Part shown: in pieces, positions 40,361-49,592 of the stretch
How the letters are laid out: every line of letters starts with the position of its first letter
Position numbering within the stretch: position 1 is the first letter of the stretch
NCBI GenBank assembly: GCA_015068035.1
Contig: SVLI01000004.1
Span: 1 to 64,000 of the forward strand
Source: Oscillospiraceae bacterium
GTDB taxonomy: Bacteria > Bacillota > Clostridia > Oscillospirales > Oscillospiraceae
DNA: 64,000 bases
Reading direction: 5' to 3'
Position numbers and translations under genes: made by a program
Notes under the pieces: model-generated
Seen by the model: only the letters and a program-made list of their open reading frames with translations
The model's database searches: none
Told to the model about the DNA's origin: nothing

Positions 40361-41788
40361 TTAGTTTTCCTCTTCCCATGTCACCACGGGCTTATTGGCA
40401 TAGCGCTTTTTGAAAATTCTTCTTCGGAACAAAAACAGGGTGTAAACAAGCCACAGAACGAAGAAGATCGCGAAAGCAACAATCGCGTTGATAAACGATT
40501 GCGCGGCAAAACTCAAAAGGAACAGCAGCGGCGCGATCATAACCATGGCGGGGAAATTGGAAAGGATGTACAGGCTGGAAGTGGGCGTGCGCAGGCCCGG
40601 ATCGACCTCTTTCATGAGGATCATGCCGTTGGACGCGGTGCCGGTCAAGGTACCGAACGTCATCAGGAACATTTCGTGCTCAAAGCCCTTGAAGCATTCC
40701 TTGCTCACCTTACGGATGTAAACATAGGTGATAATGGCGCCGACAACGCTGAGAATCACGACGGGCAGGATGTAGTTACGGATATCATTGATCTCGATGG
40801 CGGCCACGCCGGCCACGATCATCAGATCGAAGGAAAAGCCGGAGATGCGGTCCATCTGATAGTTATTGATGTAATCCCGGTGCATCACATTGCGCTTGCG
40901 CAGAAGCTTGACGACCGCCTTGATCAGCATCGCGGCCAGAGACGCCCACAGGAAGTTAAAGCCCCAGGCGATGCTGTTCGTGAATTTGGAAAGGATGCCC
41001 AGCAGGCACATGAAACCAAAGGAGATGGCATAGGCCAGAGCAACAAAGCCCGCCTGGATCGTGAACTTATCCACGGATTCGCTGTCCGGAATCTCATTGC
41101 CGTCAGGATTGGTCTGATCAACCACTTCACCGGCAGGCCGGGATTTGCGCACATGCAGATTGCTGCGCTTTTTATAGATGTTGATATAGAGCACGCCGAA
41201 CACGGACGCCACAACAAAGCCAATGGATGCCAGAGACAGACCGAAGCTGCCGTTGCCGGCAAACTGCGCGGCAGGCGTGTTGGTGAAGTTGATATCCCAG
41301 CTCAGTGCGTTGCCGGGGCCCTGACCGAAAGCCAGGGGCAGGATCAGGCCGCAGACATAGGAAATAACCTTGCCGCCATAGCGGGTCAGAAGGAACAGAA
41401 TCAAGGTAATACCCAAGCCAACAAAGGCCTGCAGCATATAACCGCCGCCCTGCAGCGCGCCAAATTCAAGCACCTGCGTTTTATTGGTCTTGTGCTTGCT
41501 TTTCTCGGTTTTCAAGGTCATGGAGGCAAAGCCGACAGCCAGGCAATGGTAAGTGATGACCTGCATCATGCGGTTGTCGACAAGCGTAACGCCAAACTGC
41601 TTTGTGACCACATTCACAATCAGCAGCAGCGCGCCGCCCAACAGCGCGGAGGGAATCAAGCATTTACGGAACAGCGGGATGCTGCGCCGAAGTAAGTTAC
41701 CCAGCATCAAAAACAGCAGCAAAAGGCCAAACTGCACCATGAATGCCCAAACGGCGCCGTAATTTGCCAGCGTAAAGTCCCAATCCAA
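40361..41788 (-). CDS. gltS: Sodium/glutamate symporter (GltS family)
   Basis: A polytopic membrane protein of about 475 residues with 10-12 helices, importing glutamate with sodium. The family signature is clear in the re-entrant region LPLAFGQGPGNALSW and in GTLTGTASNGMILMKEVDPG of the second half. A long polar loop separates the halves, near KKRSNLHVRKSRP. The start is a TTG at 41788, nine nt behind AAGGAG (41803-41798); a TTG at 41797 abuts that box and is less likely. The length exceeds E. coli GltS by about 70 residues, as in many Firmicutes homologues, so substrates other than glutamate are possible. Confidence 0.88.
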   Translation of the reverse strand: MDWDFTLANYGAVWAFMVQFGLLLLFLMLGNLLRRSIPLFRKCLIPSALLGGALLLIVNVVTKQFGVTLVDNRMMQVITYHCLAVGFASMTLKTEKSKHKTNKTQVLEFGALQGGGYMLQAFVGLGITLILFLLTRYGGKVISYVCGLILPLAFGQGPGNALSWDINFTNTPAAQFAGNGSFGLSLASIGFVVASVFGVLYINIYKKRSNLHVRKSRPAGEVVDQTNPDGNEIPDSESVDKFTIQAGFVALAYAISFGFMCLLGILSKFTNSIAWGFNFLWASLAAMLIKAVVKLLRKRNVMHRDYINNYQMDRISGFSFDLMIVAGVAAIEINDIRNYILPVVILSVVGAIITYVYIRKVSKECFKGFEHEMFLMTFGTLTGTASNGMILMKEVDPGLRTPTSSLYILSNFPAMVMIAPLLFLLSFAAQSFINAIVAFAIFFVLWLVYTLFLFRRRIFKKRYANKPVVTWEEEN

Positions 41789-41896
41789 ACCAATCAACTC
41801 CTTAAGAAAAGCATGCAGTCATTATAATTCATCGTCCTTTTCTCGTCAACAAATAACACCAAACGGCTCCATCCCGCGCCGGAAAACTCAATATAC

Positions 41897-41938
41897 AAAA
41901 AGAACTCAGCCGATCTTTCGAAAGGATGAGTTCTTTTT
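41897..41938 (-). terminator. Terminator of the acetyltransferase gene
   Basis: AAAAAGAACTCA (41897-41908) pairs with TGAGTTCTTTTT (41927-41938); flanked by A and T runs, so it can act on both strands. It lies between the symporter promoter region and the acetyltransferase stop. Confidence 0.8.
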
Positions 41939-41980
41939 CATTTTCATATTAAGTAGAAAACCGAATTCACCAGCCTGCCT

Positions 41981-42757
41981 TTACGCGTCGAGGACAACTC
42001 CGAAATAGGTTTTCATCGCCTCGAGCAATTCCGCGCGCGTTTCCAGCTTGATTTCCGTGACCTCTCCGTTTTTATGGATGCGCAGCACATCGTCTGTCAG
42101 AGCGCAGCTTCCATCCTCCGTGCGGATATTCAGCACCCGCGCCGTGCGGAAACGGGACCCCTCCCACTGCGCAATGTGGAAATTCAGCGGGATATAATCC
42201 ACGGGAAATGCGGGGTATCCGGCGAACATGATGATGCGCGAATCCTCCCCTTCCGCCTCTTCGTGGCAGATGACACAGTTGGGCTCCTCGCGGACGATAT
42301 AGAAACCGTCGGGCGTTTTCTCCCCGTTGAGCGGAACGGGATAGGCCGAGGCCGGGCCGCCGAAGCCAACGTCAACGTAATATTCCCCCTCCGGCAGCAC
42401 AACAACCGTGCCGCGGTGCGCGGGCGCGGTGATCATGCCCGGGCGCAGGATACGCGCAACGACGGGATAAACCGTATAGCCGAGTGCGGTCATCAGCGCG
42501 GCGAACAGGCCGTTCTGCTCAAAGCAGTATCCGCCGCGGCGGCGCACAACGATCTTGTCAAACAGCGCCTCAATGCCGAGATCCGGCGTCATGTGCTTTT
42601 CCAGCACGTCCAGGTTTTCAAACGGGACGTGCGTCAGATGTGCGTACATCAGCTTATGCAGCGTCTCTGCGTTCAACGGCATCGGCTCATCCCGCAGGCC
42701 GATGCGCTCCAAATATGCCGCCCGATCCGGCAGCGGGGCATACAGTTCCTCGTACAT
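41981..42757 (-). CDS. nat: Arylamine N-acetyltransferase
   Basis: A 258-residue cytosolic enzyme that moves an acetyl group from acetyl-CoA to aromatic amines, hydrazines or related natural substrates. The catalytic triad is complete: Cys78 in RRGGYCFEQN, His114 in APAHRGTVV and Asp129 in YYVDVGFGG. The PFENLD motif near residue 45 is also diagnostic. Length is normal for bacterial NAT. The start ATG follows GGAGAG. It is a single-gene unit ending at the terminator 41897-41938. Confidence 0.93.
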   Translation of the reverse strand: MYEELYAPLPDRAAYLERIGLRDEPMPLNAETLHKLMYAHLTHVPFENLDVLEKHMTPDLGIEALFDKIVVRRRGGYCFEQNGLFAALMTALGYTVYPVVARILRPGMITAPAHRGTVVVLPEGEYYVDVGFGGPASAYPVPLNGEKTPDGFYIVREEPNCVICHEEAEGEDSRIIMFAGYPAFPVDYIPLNFHIAQWEGSRFRTARVLNIRTEDGSCALTDDVLRIHKNGEVTEIKLETRAELLEAMKTYFGVVLDA

Positions 42758-42831
42758 AGTTCTTCTCTCCGGCGAGCAGCCCTCGCCGGTCCTTTCTTTT
42801 TTGATTTATCCCTTAACCCGCGCCGCGGGCT

Positions 42832-43521
42832 TTATCCGACAACTTTGCCCAGAATGCGAAACGCCGTGTATTCCCCAAGTCTGATGGGCGCGTAGGCAGG
42901 ATTGAGCGAGCAGAGCATATCCTCCGCCTCACCTCCGTACTGCTTGCAGTACGCATCTCCGTCGACGAGGAAGATGCCGATCTCGCCGCGTTCCAGCGTC
43001 TGCTGCGGCTTGACGTATACGATCTGGCCATCTGTAAATTTGGGTTCCATACTGTCCCCCCGCACACGCACGGCAAAAGTCGCGTGCAGCGGCACGGCTT
43101 CGTCCACCTCAATCAGCGTGTACTCCGAGCTGTCCAGAAACTGCCCCGTTCCGGCAGAAACCGGCAGATCGTACAGCGGGATCATCCTGCGCAGAGACGC
43201 TTTTTCCTGCTCTTTGGCAAAGCTCTCATCCCGCCCCAGCAGACGGATGTATTCCCGCACACGGCGGCGTCCCTCCTCATTGAGTGCGGAAAGCTCGCCC
43301 GCCTGCCCGCAGAAGACCTCCAGCACATCGCGGATTTCATAAACAGCACACAGGGCAAGAAACTGCTTTATGCTCGGTTCGGAGACACCGTGCTCCCACT
43401 TTGAGGGCGCTTTCTCCGACACCTTGCAGCCGAGAAGCGCAAGTCTTCGCACCAGTTCAACCTGCGACCAGCCGCGCGATATGCGCAGCTCGCGAAGGGT
43501 ATCGCTCCACCCCACAGCCAT
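42832..43521 (-). CDS. XRE/S24 LexA-like repressor with autocleavage domain
   Basis: A 229-residue regulator. The N-terminal helix-turn-helix (residues 7-62, SRGWSQVELVRRLA) is of the Cro/CI type. The C-terminal S24 domain has an Ala-Gly cleavage site (residues 123-124, LPVSAGTGQ), the serine nucleophile Ser157 in RGDSMEP and the lysine base Lys193 in DAYCKQY. RecA-stimulated self-cleavage would be expected. It is divergent from the Y-family polymerase at 43659, so it probably represses that gene and itself. A possible promoter is TTGCAA-17 bp-TATTCT on the minus strand (43564-43536). No known SOS box was found in 43522-43658. The ATG at 43521 is preferred over the overlapping GTG. Confidence 0.9.
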   Translation of the reverse strand: MAVGWSDTLRELRISRGWSQVELVRRLALLGCKVSEKAPSKWEHGVSEPSIKQFLALCAVYEIRDVLEVFCGQAGELSALNEEGRRRVREYIRLLGRDESFAKEQEKASLRRMIPLYDLPVSAGTGQFLDSSEYTLIEVDEAVPLHATFAVRVRGDSMEPKFTDGQIVYVKPQQTLERGEIGIFLVDGDAYCKQYGGEAEDMLCSLNPAYAPIRLGEYTAFRILGKVVG

Positions 43522-43658
43522 CACCTCTTTTCAAAAGAATAGCATACCGAAAACCGGATTGCAAGCCTTTCTTCTGCATATTTCTCTTTTTTGGATATAA
43601 AATAGTCTTGATTTCTCTATTTTAGAGTGATATGATGGAGAAAAAGGAGTTGATAACA

Positions 43659-44912
43659 GTGGATCGGGCAATTCTGCATATAGATGCGAATTCCTATTAT
43701 GCGAGCGTGGAATGTCTGCACCATCCGGAGCTGCACGGCAAAGCGGTCGCCGTCGGCGGGGATGCGGAGGCGCGGCACGGCATCATTCTCTCCGTAATGC
43801 CGCCGGCGAAGCGCTGCGGCGTGAAGGTGGGTGAGGCGCTCTGGCAGGCGCGGCAAAAGTGCCCGGAGCTGATTATTCTGCCGCCGCACTTTGACCAGTA
43901 TCTGCGCTTTTCCCGCCTGATGCGCGGGATTTACCGCGAATACTCCCCACAGGTTGAGCCCTTCGGGCTGGATGAAGCGTGGGTGGAGATCACGGGCACG
44001 CCCAAGCTGGAAAAGCTCGGCGCAGCGGGCGTGGCGGAGGAAATCCGCCTCCGGGTCAAGGCGGAACTGGGCATCACGGTCTCCGTTGGCGTGTCCTTTA
44101 ACAAGGTGTTCGCCAAGCTTGGCAGCGATTATAAGAAGCCGGACGCCGTGACTGTTTTCGGCCGTGAGGATATAGAGGAAAAGGTCTGGCCCCTCCCCGC
44201 TTCCGATCTGCTGTATGTGGGCAGGGCTACGGAGAAAAAACTTCTGCGCTACGGCATCCGGAGCATCGGGCAGCTTGCACAGACGCCGCCGGAATATCTG
44301 CAGCGCTGGCTCGGCAAATGGGGCTTAATCCTCTCCTCCTTCGCACGCGGGCTGGACAATTCTCCCGTGGCCGCTGATGGGGAAACGGGCCTTATGAAAA
44401 GCATCGGCAATTCCACGACCATGCCGCGGGATCTGAAAACCGAGCAGGATGCCTCCATCGTGCTGTGGATGCTCTGCGAGAGTGTTGCCGAGCGTCTGCG
44501 GGAAAACGGCTTTCTGGGCCGTACGGTACAGATCTCGCTGCGCAGCGACAAGCTCAGCTGGACGGAGCGCCAGAAGCGGCCGCCATCACCGGTCTGTACC
44601 GCCGCCGCGCTGCACGAAACCGCGATGGAGCTGCTCAGCAGCGAGGGCGCAGCGGTCTTTCCGCTGCGAAGCATCGGCGTGCGCGCATGCGAGCTTGTGC
44701 CCGCCCGCTCGCCCCGTCAGGTCTCCCTGTTTGAAAGCGAGGAAAAGCGCGTGCAGCGTGAAACGCTTGAGCGCACCGTTGACGACATCCGCCGCCGCTT
44801 CGGGCACTTTTCCGTCAACCGGGCGATTGCCCTGCTTGACCCGACGCTGACCAATCTGGACGCCCGAAGCGAACACGTCATTCATCCTGTTGGCTTTTTC
44901 AAAGCCGTCTGA
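43659..44912 (+). CDS. dinB: Y-family DNA polymerase IV (DinB/UmuC type)
   Basis: A translesion polymerase of about 417 residues. Catalytic carboxylates are in ILHIDANSYYASVE and FGLDEAWVE, the latter a variant of SIDEAY seen in UmuC/ImuB-leaning members. Fingers/thumb motif VSVGVSFNKVFAKLGSDYKKP is intact, as is the helix-hairpin-helix region (YGIRSIGQLAQTPPEYL) and little finger. I favour the GTG at 43659, nine nt behind AAGGAG, because family members begin just before ILHID; an ATG at 43632 lacks a ribosome site. A beta-clamp-like motif, QVSLFE, is present near residue 355. It is divergent from an S24 repressor, suggesting DNA-damage control. Confidence 0.92.
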   Translation: MDRAILHIDANSYYASVECLHHPELHGKAVAVGGDAEARHGIILSVMPPAKRCGVKVGEALWQARQKCPELIILPPHFDQYLRFSRLMRGIYREYSPQVEPFGLDEAWVEITGTPKLEKLGAAGVAEEIRLRVKAELGITVSVGVSFNKVFAKLGSDYKKPDAVTVFGREDIEEKVWPLPASDLLYVGRATEKKLLRYGIRSIGQLAQTPPEYLQRWLGKWGLILSSFARGLDNSPVAADGETGLMKSIGNSTTMPRDLKTEQDASIVLWMLCESVAERLRENGFLGRTVQISLRSDKLSWTERQKRPPSPVCTAAALHETAMELLSSEGAAVFPLRSIGVRACELVPARSPRQVSLFESEEKRVQRETLERTVDDIRRRFGHFSVNRAIALLDPTLTNLDARSEHVIHPVGFFKAV

Positions 44913-44924
44913 AGGTAAAAAGCT

Positions 44925-45182
44925 ATGGAAACAAACAACATAAAAACCTATGTGGCCGTGGAGGCATGCTTCACCGCAGACGGCGCGCTTTTGCCGACTG
45001 CGGTGATTTGGGAGGACAACACCCGCTACGAAATTGATCGTGTGCTGGACGTGCGTCCCGCGGCAAGTCTGAAAGCCGGAGGCGCCGGACTGCGCTATAC
45101 GGTGCGGATTGGGCGCACCGAAACCTATCTGTTTCTGGAGGAAACGCGCTGGTTCGTCGAGCGCCGCCATGTCCCCTCTTGA
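44925..45182 (+). CDS. Small partner protein of the Y-family polymerase
   Basis: An 85-residue protein 12 nt after dinB and in the same direction. It is beta-rich with no signal or membrane segment: YVAVEACFTADGALLPTAVIW, then YEIDRVLDVRPAAS, YTVRIGRTETYLFLEE and RWFVERR. This resembles the small proteins that follow dinB in clostridial SOS cassettes; they have no established function that I know. Given the operon, a role in polymerase recruitment or regulation is a reasonable guess. No catalytic residues can be pointed to. Confidence 0.78.
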   Translation: METNNIKTYVAVEACFTADGALLPTAVIWEDNTRYEIDRVLDVRPAASLKAGGAGLRYTVRIGRTETYLFLEETRWFVERRHVPS

Positions 45183-45207
45183 TTTGTGCCGAAAAAACAG
45201 GTACAAT
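45179..45207 (+). promoter_or_regulatory. Promoter of the aldo/keto reductase gene
   Basis: TTGATT (45179-45184), 17 bp, TACAAT (45202-45207), about 35 bp before the start codon, with AGGAGG between. Confidence 0.6.
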
Positions 45208-45242
45208 AGCACCATAAAAATAACACAACAGGAGGGTTTACC

Positions 45243-46379
45243 ATGCAGTACAGCGAATTTCAGGGCAAACAGATCTCCCGTCTCGGCTTTGGTTTGATGC
45301 GCCTTCCGGTCATCGACCAGGATCAGTCCAAGGTGGACTATGACAAGACAGAGGAAATGGTCCTCTATGCTTATGAAAACGGCATCAACTACTTTGACAC
45401 CGCATATCCCTACCACAACGGCTTCTCCGAGAAAACACTGGGGCAGATTCTGACGAATAACCATCTGCACGGCAAGTTCAATGTCGCCACCAAGCTCTTC
45501 ACGCTGGCCATTGACGAGCCGGGCTTCGATCCCCGGAAGATGCTGGAAGAGCAGCTCACGCGTCTGCAGGCCGATCACATTGATTTCTACCTCGTGCACG
45601 GACTTCAGGGCGCGCGCTGGGATACGCTGCGCGACAATTGGGATATTCAGAATTTTCTGCGGAAAATCAAGGAAGAGGGACTTGTTCGCCACGTCGGATT
45701 TTCCTTCCACGACGAGTATCCGAGCTTTGTGAAGATTATGGACGATTTCGACTGGGAGTTTGCCCAGATCCAGTATAACTACCTTGACAATGAGATTCAG
45801 GCGGGCGACGCGGGCGTTGCCTACGCGCGCGAAAAGGGCGTGCCCCTTGTTGTGATGGAGCCGCTCAAGGGCGGCAGCCTGATCCTGCCGGACTTCCCGG
45901 AAGTTGAGGCCGCCAAGCAGAAGCACGGACTGGCCGACGTGTCGAACGCCGAGCTCGCCCTGCGCTACATCTATGACCAGCCGGGCTTCCTCACCGTGCT
46001 CAGCGGCATGAGCACGCTCGAGCAGCTCAAGGAAAACATCGAGATCACCGATCGCTGCCACCTCGGCATGATGGACGACGAGGCCAGAGCCTGCATTGAT
46101 GAAATTCGGCAGATTCTCAATCAGGAAGGCACCATCCCCTGCACAAGCTGCCGCTATTGCTGCGACGGCTGCCCGCAGAAGATCGCCATTCCGAGCGCGT
46201 TCCGCTTCTACAACGAGGGCAAGCGTTTCCACAATCCGCAGTCGCAGCTGCGCAACTTTAACCGCACCTGCACGAATCTGGCGGACTGCGTGGATTGCGG
46301 CCAGTGCGTCAAGGCCTGCCCGCAGCATCTTGACATTCCGGCGCTGCTCAAAGAGGTACGCAGCTACTTCGGAGAATAA
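45243..46379 (+). CDS. Aldo/keto reductase with C-terminal 4Fe-4S ferredoxin domain
   Basis: A 378-residue fusion. Residues 1-280 form an aldo/keto-reductase barrel; catalytic tetrad members are seen in NYFDTAYPYHNG (Asp, Tyr), VATKLF (Lys) and FYLVHGL (His). The last 90 residues carry two cysteine clusters, CTSCRYCCDGCP and CVDCGQCVKACP, typical of 4Fe-4S ferredoxin domains, so electrons may pass between NAD(P)H and a ferredoxin partner. This is the anaerobe-specific COG1453 type; substrate unknown. It has a strong AGGAGG and its own promoter and terminator, so it is monocistronic. Confidence 0.92.
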   Translation: MQYSEFQGKQISRLGFGLMRLPVIDQDQSKVDYDKTEEMVLYAYENGINYFDTAYPYHNGFSEKTLGQILTNNHLHGKFNVATKLFTLAIDEPGFDPRKMLEEQLTRLQADHIDFYLVHGLQGARWDTLRDNWDIQNFLRKIKEEGLVRHVGFSFHDEYPSFVKIMDDFDWEFAQIQYNYLDNEIQAGDAGVAYAREKGVPLVVMEPLKGGSLILPDFPEVEAAKQKHGLADVSNAELALRYIYDQPGFLTVLSGMSTLEQLKENIEITDRCHLGMMDDEARACIDEIRQILNQEGTIPCTSCRYCCDGCPQKIAIPSAFRFYNEGKRFHNPQSQLRNFNRTCTNLADCVDCGQCVKACPQHLDIPALLKEVRSYFGE

Positions 46380-46405
46380 GAAAAAATATAAAAGAACATA
46401 TACAA

Positions 46406-46446
46406 AGCAGCAGGCGCGGCATCAGCCGCGCCTGCTGCTTATTTTT
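46406..46446 (+). terminator. Terminator after the aldo/keto reductase
   Basis: AGCAGCAGGCGCGG (46406-46419) pairs with CCGCGCCTGCTGCT (46426-46439), followed by TATTTTTG. Convergent with the YhaM-like gene. Confidence 0.88.
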
Positions 46447-46454
46447 GATACCTG

Positions 46455-47417
46455 TTATTTTTCCGCCTGTCTGCCATGATTGAAGATGCGCTTATCCAGC
46501 GCATAGATCCGCTCACTGAACTCCCCTGCGGGCGTGGTCTCCAGCGCCTCGCGGTAAATCTCCATATGCGAATCCATCAGGTCGATCAAAGAGAGCAGCT
46601 CGCTCTCCGCGCAATGCGGCACGACGGCCGCGCCAAGCTCCGGCTGGCCGTGATGGGAAAGCAGCATATGCTGAAGCAGCACGGACTTTTCCTCCGGCAC
46701 GCCAAGCTCCTGCGCGACACAGGCAATCTCCTGCGCGCCCATCACGAGATGGCCGAGCAGATCGCCCTTAACGGTGTATTCCCGCACAAGCCCGAGCGCG
46801 GAAAAGGCAAACTCGCGCTCCTTGTTCATGTCGTGCAGGAGCGTGCCCGCCAAGAGCAGGCTGCGGTCCACCACACCCGCATACAGGCCGGCAAGGAAAT
46901 CCGCCGTGCGCAGCATGTTGGAGCTGTGCATCAAAAGGCCGGATAAAAAGGCATGGTGCACGCTTTTTGCCGCCGGGATCTGCGAAAAGGACTCGTCGTG
47001 CCGCCGGAGCATCTCCTCACAAATCGCGCGGTAATCCGCGTCCGTGATGGAGCGCACGAGTTCGTAAATCTCCTCCATCCGCTCCTCCACGTCGATCGGC
47101 GCGGTGGGCACAAGGCGGGAGAGCTCATAGTGATCCTGCGCAGTGGCAAATCGGAAGGCGCTGACCGTCAGCTGCAGCGCGCCGTTATACACATTCGCTG
47201 CGCCGCGCACCTTGACGATTTGTCCCACATCCTCTTCCCGGATGGTACCGAGAAAATCCCACATCACGGCGGCGATGCCGCCCGTACAGTCCGTCAGCCG
47301 CGCGGTCAGATAATTCTTGCCGGCCGCGGTCTTTTTGACCTCTGCCCGGCTGAGCACATAGAAGCCCTCCGTCTCGTCGCCGCTGCGCATATCTGTAATC
47401 GCAAGGTATGGTCTCAT
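46455..47417 (-). CDS. yhaM: YhaM-type 3'-5' exoribonuclease (OB-fold + HD domain)
   Basis: A 320-residue metal-dependent exonuclease. The N-terminal third is an OB-fold nucleic-acid binding domain (DGFYVLSR-like strand, YLTARLTDCTGGIAAVMWD). An HD phosphohydrolase domain follows: HHAFLSGLLMHS, the HD pair in LLHDMNK, and LLSHHGQPELGA. The late YALDKRIFN strand is also usual. Members trim single-stranded RNA and DNA ends. The start ATG 47417 follows GGGAGG. Length and order of domains are as in Bacillus YhaM. Confidence 0.9.
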   Translation of the reverse strand: MRPYLAITDMRSGDETEGFYVLSRAEVKKTAAGKNYLTARLTDCTGGIAAVMWDFLGTIREEDVGQIVKVRGAANVYNGALQLTVSAFRFATAQDHYELSRLVPTAPIDVEERMEEIYELVRSITDADYRAICEEMLRRHDESFSQIPAAKSVHHAFLSGLLMHSSNMLRTADFLAGLYAGVVDRSLLLAGTLLHDMNKEREFAFSALGLVREYTVKGDLLGHLVMGAQEIACVAQELGVPEEKSVLLQHMLLSHHGQPELGAAVVPHCAESELLSLIDLMDSHMEIYREALETTPAGEFSERIYALDKRIFNHGRQAEK

Positions 47418-47512
47418 CTGTTTTCCTCCCAAATCGCCGCACAAACGCGGCGTATCTTGTCAATTCGCGCCCGAAAGACGCCGGACGGTCTATGTTTGTG
47501 CTTTTCTCTTTT

Positions 47513-48388
47513 TCAGTCCTGCCGCCGGAAACGTTCACGCAGCAGCTCGTTCGCTTCGCGAATCTTCTTTTCGGAGACTCCCGCCTTGGCAAGCAGGCGG
47601 TATTCCTCCACCGTGCCCGCGCCGTGCGGAACCCCGACCGCGCCGGAATCTGAGCCGGAGGCGATCTTCGCACCGCGCGCAGCAGCACGGCTGAGCGCGT
47701 CCATCTGACGCAGCACCGTCTCCTGTGCAATCGCGCCGTTGAAGCCCGGCCGGTCAACAAAGGCGTCCACCGCGGCAAGCGTCGGCACCCAGACCGTGTC
47801 CGAATCCGCCAGGCGCCGCAGCGTCTCATCCTCCATAAAATATCCGTGCTCAATGCTGTCTCCGCCCGCATCCAGCACGGCGCGGATTGCCGCATCCCCG
47901 TTGACGTGAAGCATCACGGCGTAGCCTTCCTCGTGCGCGATGCGAATGATTTCCGCGATCTCTTCTGTCGGCAGGCAATCGCAGGAGAGCTGTCCGTACT
48001 CCTTGAAAGTAATCATGCCGGAGACCATCAGTTTCACAAAGTCTCCCCGCACCTCGCGAAGCTCGGAAAGCCGATGCAGATATTCCGCCTTGTCGGTATA
48101 CGCACGTCCGACCAGTCCGCCGTAGTAACCTTTCCGGTGGATGGCAAAGCCCGGCGTCACGAGTTCGATGCCGTAATCCGGCGCGAGCTGCCTTGCAAAC
48201 AGCGACACGCCCTGCGCGTCACCACCGTCCCGGTAATAGCACACGCCCGCGCGCTGCAGCGCCGACAGCGCACGCTCGACCTCGCCGCGGTCCACCTGCT
48301 GCACATGCCGGTCACGCGACTTGGCAAAGTCCATCCCGTCCATCACCATATGGCCGTGGCATTCAAAGCGCTGCATTTCTCTGTTCAT
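47513..48388 (-). CDS. Amidohydrolase-superfamily metal-dependent hydrolase
   Basis: A 291-residue TIM-barrel hydrolase. Metal ligands are visible: HxH in FECHGHMVMDG, Lys in FVKLMVSG, His in VMLHVNGD and SIEHGYF, and the catalytic Asp in ASGSDSGAVG. The motif set is that of the imidazolonepropionase/prolidase-like amidohydrolases. The N-terminal composite beta-sandwich domain common in this superfamily is missing (the chain begins directly with HxH), so it is a short form. Substrate unknown. It starts behind AAGGAAG and stands alone between the YhaM gene and the second Opp operon. Confidence 0.87.
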   Translation of the reverse strand: MNREMQRFECHGHMVMDGMDFAKSRDRHVQQVDRGEVERALSALQRAGVCYYRDGGDAQGVSLFARQLAPDYGIELVTPGFAIHRKGYYGGLVGRAYTDKAEYLHRLSELREVRGDFVKLMVSGMITFKEYGQLSCDCLPTEEIAEIIRIAHEEGYAVMLHVNGDAAIRAVLDAGGDSIEHGYFMEDETLRRLADSDTVWVPTLAAVDAFVDRPGFNGAIAQETVLRQMDALSRAAARGAKIASGSDSGAVGVPHGAGTVEEYRLLAKAGVSEKKIREANELLRERFRRQD

Positions 48389-48550
48389 AAATCCGCACTT
48401 CCTTGAACGGAAATTTTTCTTATTTTCATTATACCCGCTTTCTCTCGCAAAAGCAATCCGCGTTCCGGCTTTCTGGCGCAGGCCTCAATCACCTTTTACA
48501 GTGCTTCATGGACGAGCTCTGCACACAGGATTCAAAGCGGATGCGCAATC

Positions 48551-48593
48551 AAACAGGCACAGGCGCGGCTTTGGCCGCGCCTGTGCCTGTTTG
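48551..48593 (-). terminator. Terminator of the second Opp operon
   Basis: AAACAGGCACAGGCGCGG and its complement (48551-48568 with 48575-48592) form an 18-bp stem; T/A runs on both sides are short (CAAA/TTTG). Lies just after the OppF gene on the minus strand. Confidence 0.7.
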
Positions 48594-48620
48594 TAATCAG
48601 AAATCTTTATGTTTCGGCAT

Positions 48621-49592
48621 TCATGCCTCAGCCGTCTGCGCGGCAACGGGGCAGGCGCAGAGATGGCCGGGTGAAAGCTCTTTGAGCTCGGGCACGAACT
48701 GCGCGCATTCCGGCCGCGCATTCGGGCAGCGCGGGCAGAAGCGGCATCCGGTTTCGGGAACCGCGCCGCCGAGGTCGCCCACAATGGCGACGCGCTCACG
48801 CGCGCGGCTGCGTTTCGGATCCGGCAGCGGGATCGCCGAGAGCAGCGATTTGGTGTACGGATGCGTCGGGCGCAGCACGATATCCTCCCGGCTGCCGATT
48901 TCCACAAGCTTGCCGAGGTACATGACGCCCACGCGGTCCGAGATGTGCATCACAACCGACAAATCGTGCGAGATGAACAGATAGGTCAGTCCGAGCTGCT
49001 CCTGCAGATCTTCCAGCAAATTGATGATCTGCGACTGATAGGACACGTCCAGCGCGGACACCGGCTCGTCGCAGACGATAAATTCCGGATTCACGGCCAG
49101 CGCACGCGCAATGCCGATGCGCTGCTGCTGTCCGCCGGAGAATTCGCCCGGATAGCGGTACATATCCGTCTCCTGCAGACCCACCTTTTGCAAAAGCGCG
49201 GCCACGGCCTCGTCCACCTCATGCTTATCCCGCACGCCGGCGGCATACAGCCCCTCTCCGATCACGTCCCGAACCCGCATGCGCGGGTCGAGCGACCCGG
49301 CAGGGTTCTGAAAAGAGATCTGCATTTTGCTGCGATAGGGGCGCATGTTCACATGGGTGATGTCCTCGCCGCGATAAATGATCTTGCCGGAATCCGGCTC
49401 AACCAGCCGCAGCAGCGTGCGGCCAAGCGTCGTTTTTCCGCTGCCCGATTCCCCGACCAGGCCCAGGGTCTCTCCCCTGTTGATGGAAAAGCTGACGTCA
49501 TCCACAGCCTTCACAAGCTTCTTTCCGCCGCCCGTTCTGGCCGTAAAATATTTTTTGAGGTTTTCCACCCGCAGCAGTTCACGATCAGTCAT
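48621..49592 (-). CDS. Oligopeptide-type ABC transporter ATP-binding protein (OppF)
   Basis: Second ATPase of a B-C-D-F operon, 323 residues. Walker A GESGSGKTT, signature FSGGQQQR, Walker B FIVCDEPVSALD and H-loop ISHDLS are intact. The C-terminal tail carries a cysteine cluster (CRFCPRCPNARPEC) of the kind linked to an Fe-S or structural metal site in Opp/Dpp ATPases. It overlaps the OppD gene by 8 nt. Last gene of the operon. Confidence 0.92.
   Translation of the reverse strand: MTDRELLRVENLKKYFTARTGGGKKLVKAVDDVSFSINRGETLGLVGESGSGKTTLGRTLLRLVEPDSGKIIYRGEDITHVNMRPYRSKMQISFQNPAGSLDPRMRVRDVIGEGLYAAGVRDKHEVDEAVAALLQKVGLQETDMYRYPGEFSGGQQQRIGIARALAVNPEFIVCDEPVSALDVSYQSQIINLLEDLQEQLGLTYLFISHDLSVVMHISDRVGVMYLGKLVEIGSREDIVLRPTHPYTKSLLSAIPLPDPKRSRARERVAIVGDLGGAVPETGCRFCPRCPNARPECAQFVPELKELSPGHLCACPVAAQTAEA

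Noticed and set aside
44586..46328. 580-codon minus-strand open frame
   Set aside because: Spans the ends of three well-supported plus-strand genes in antisense; no start signal or recognisable domain.
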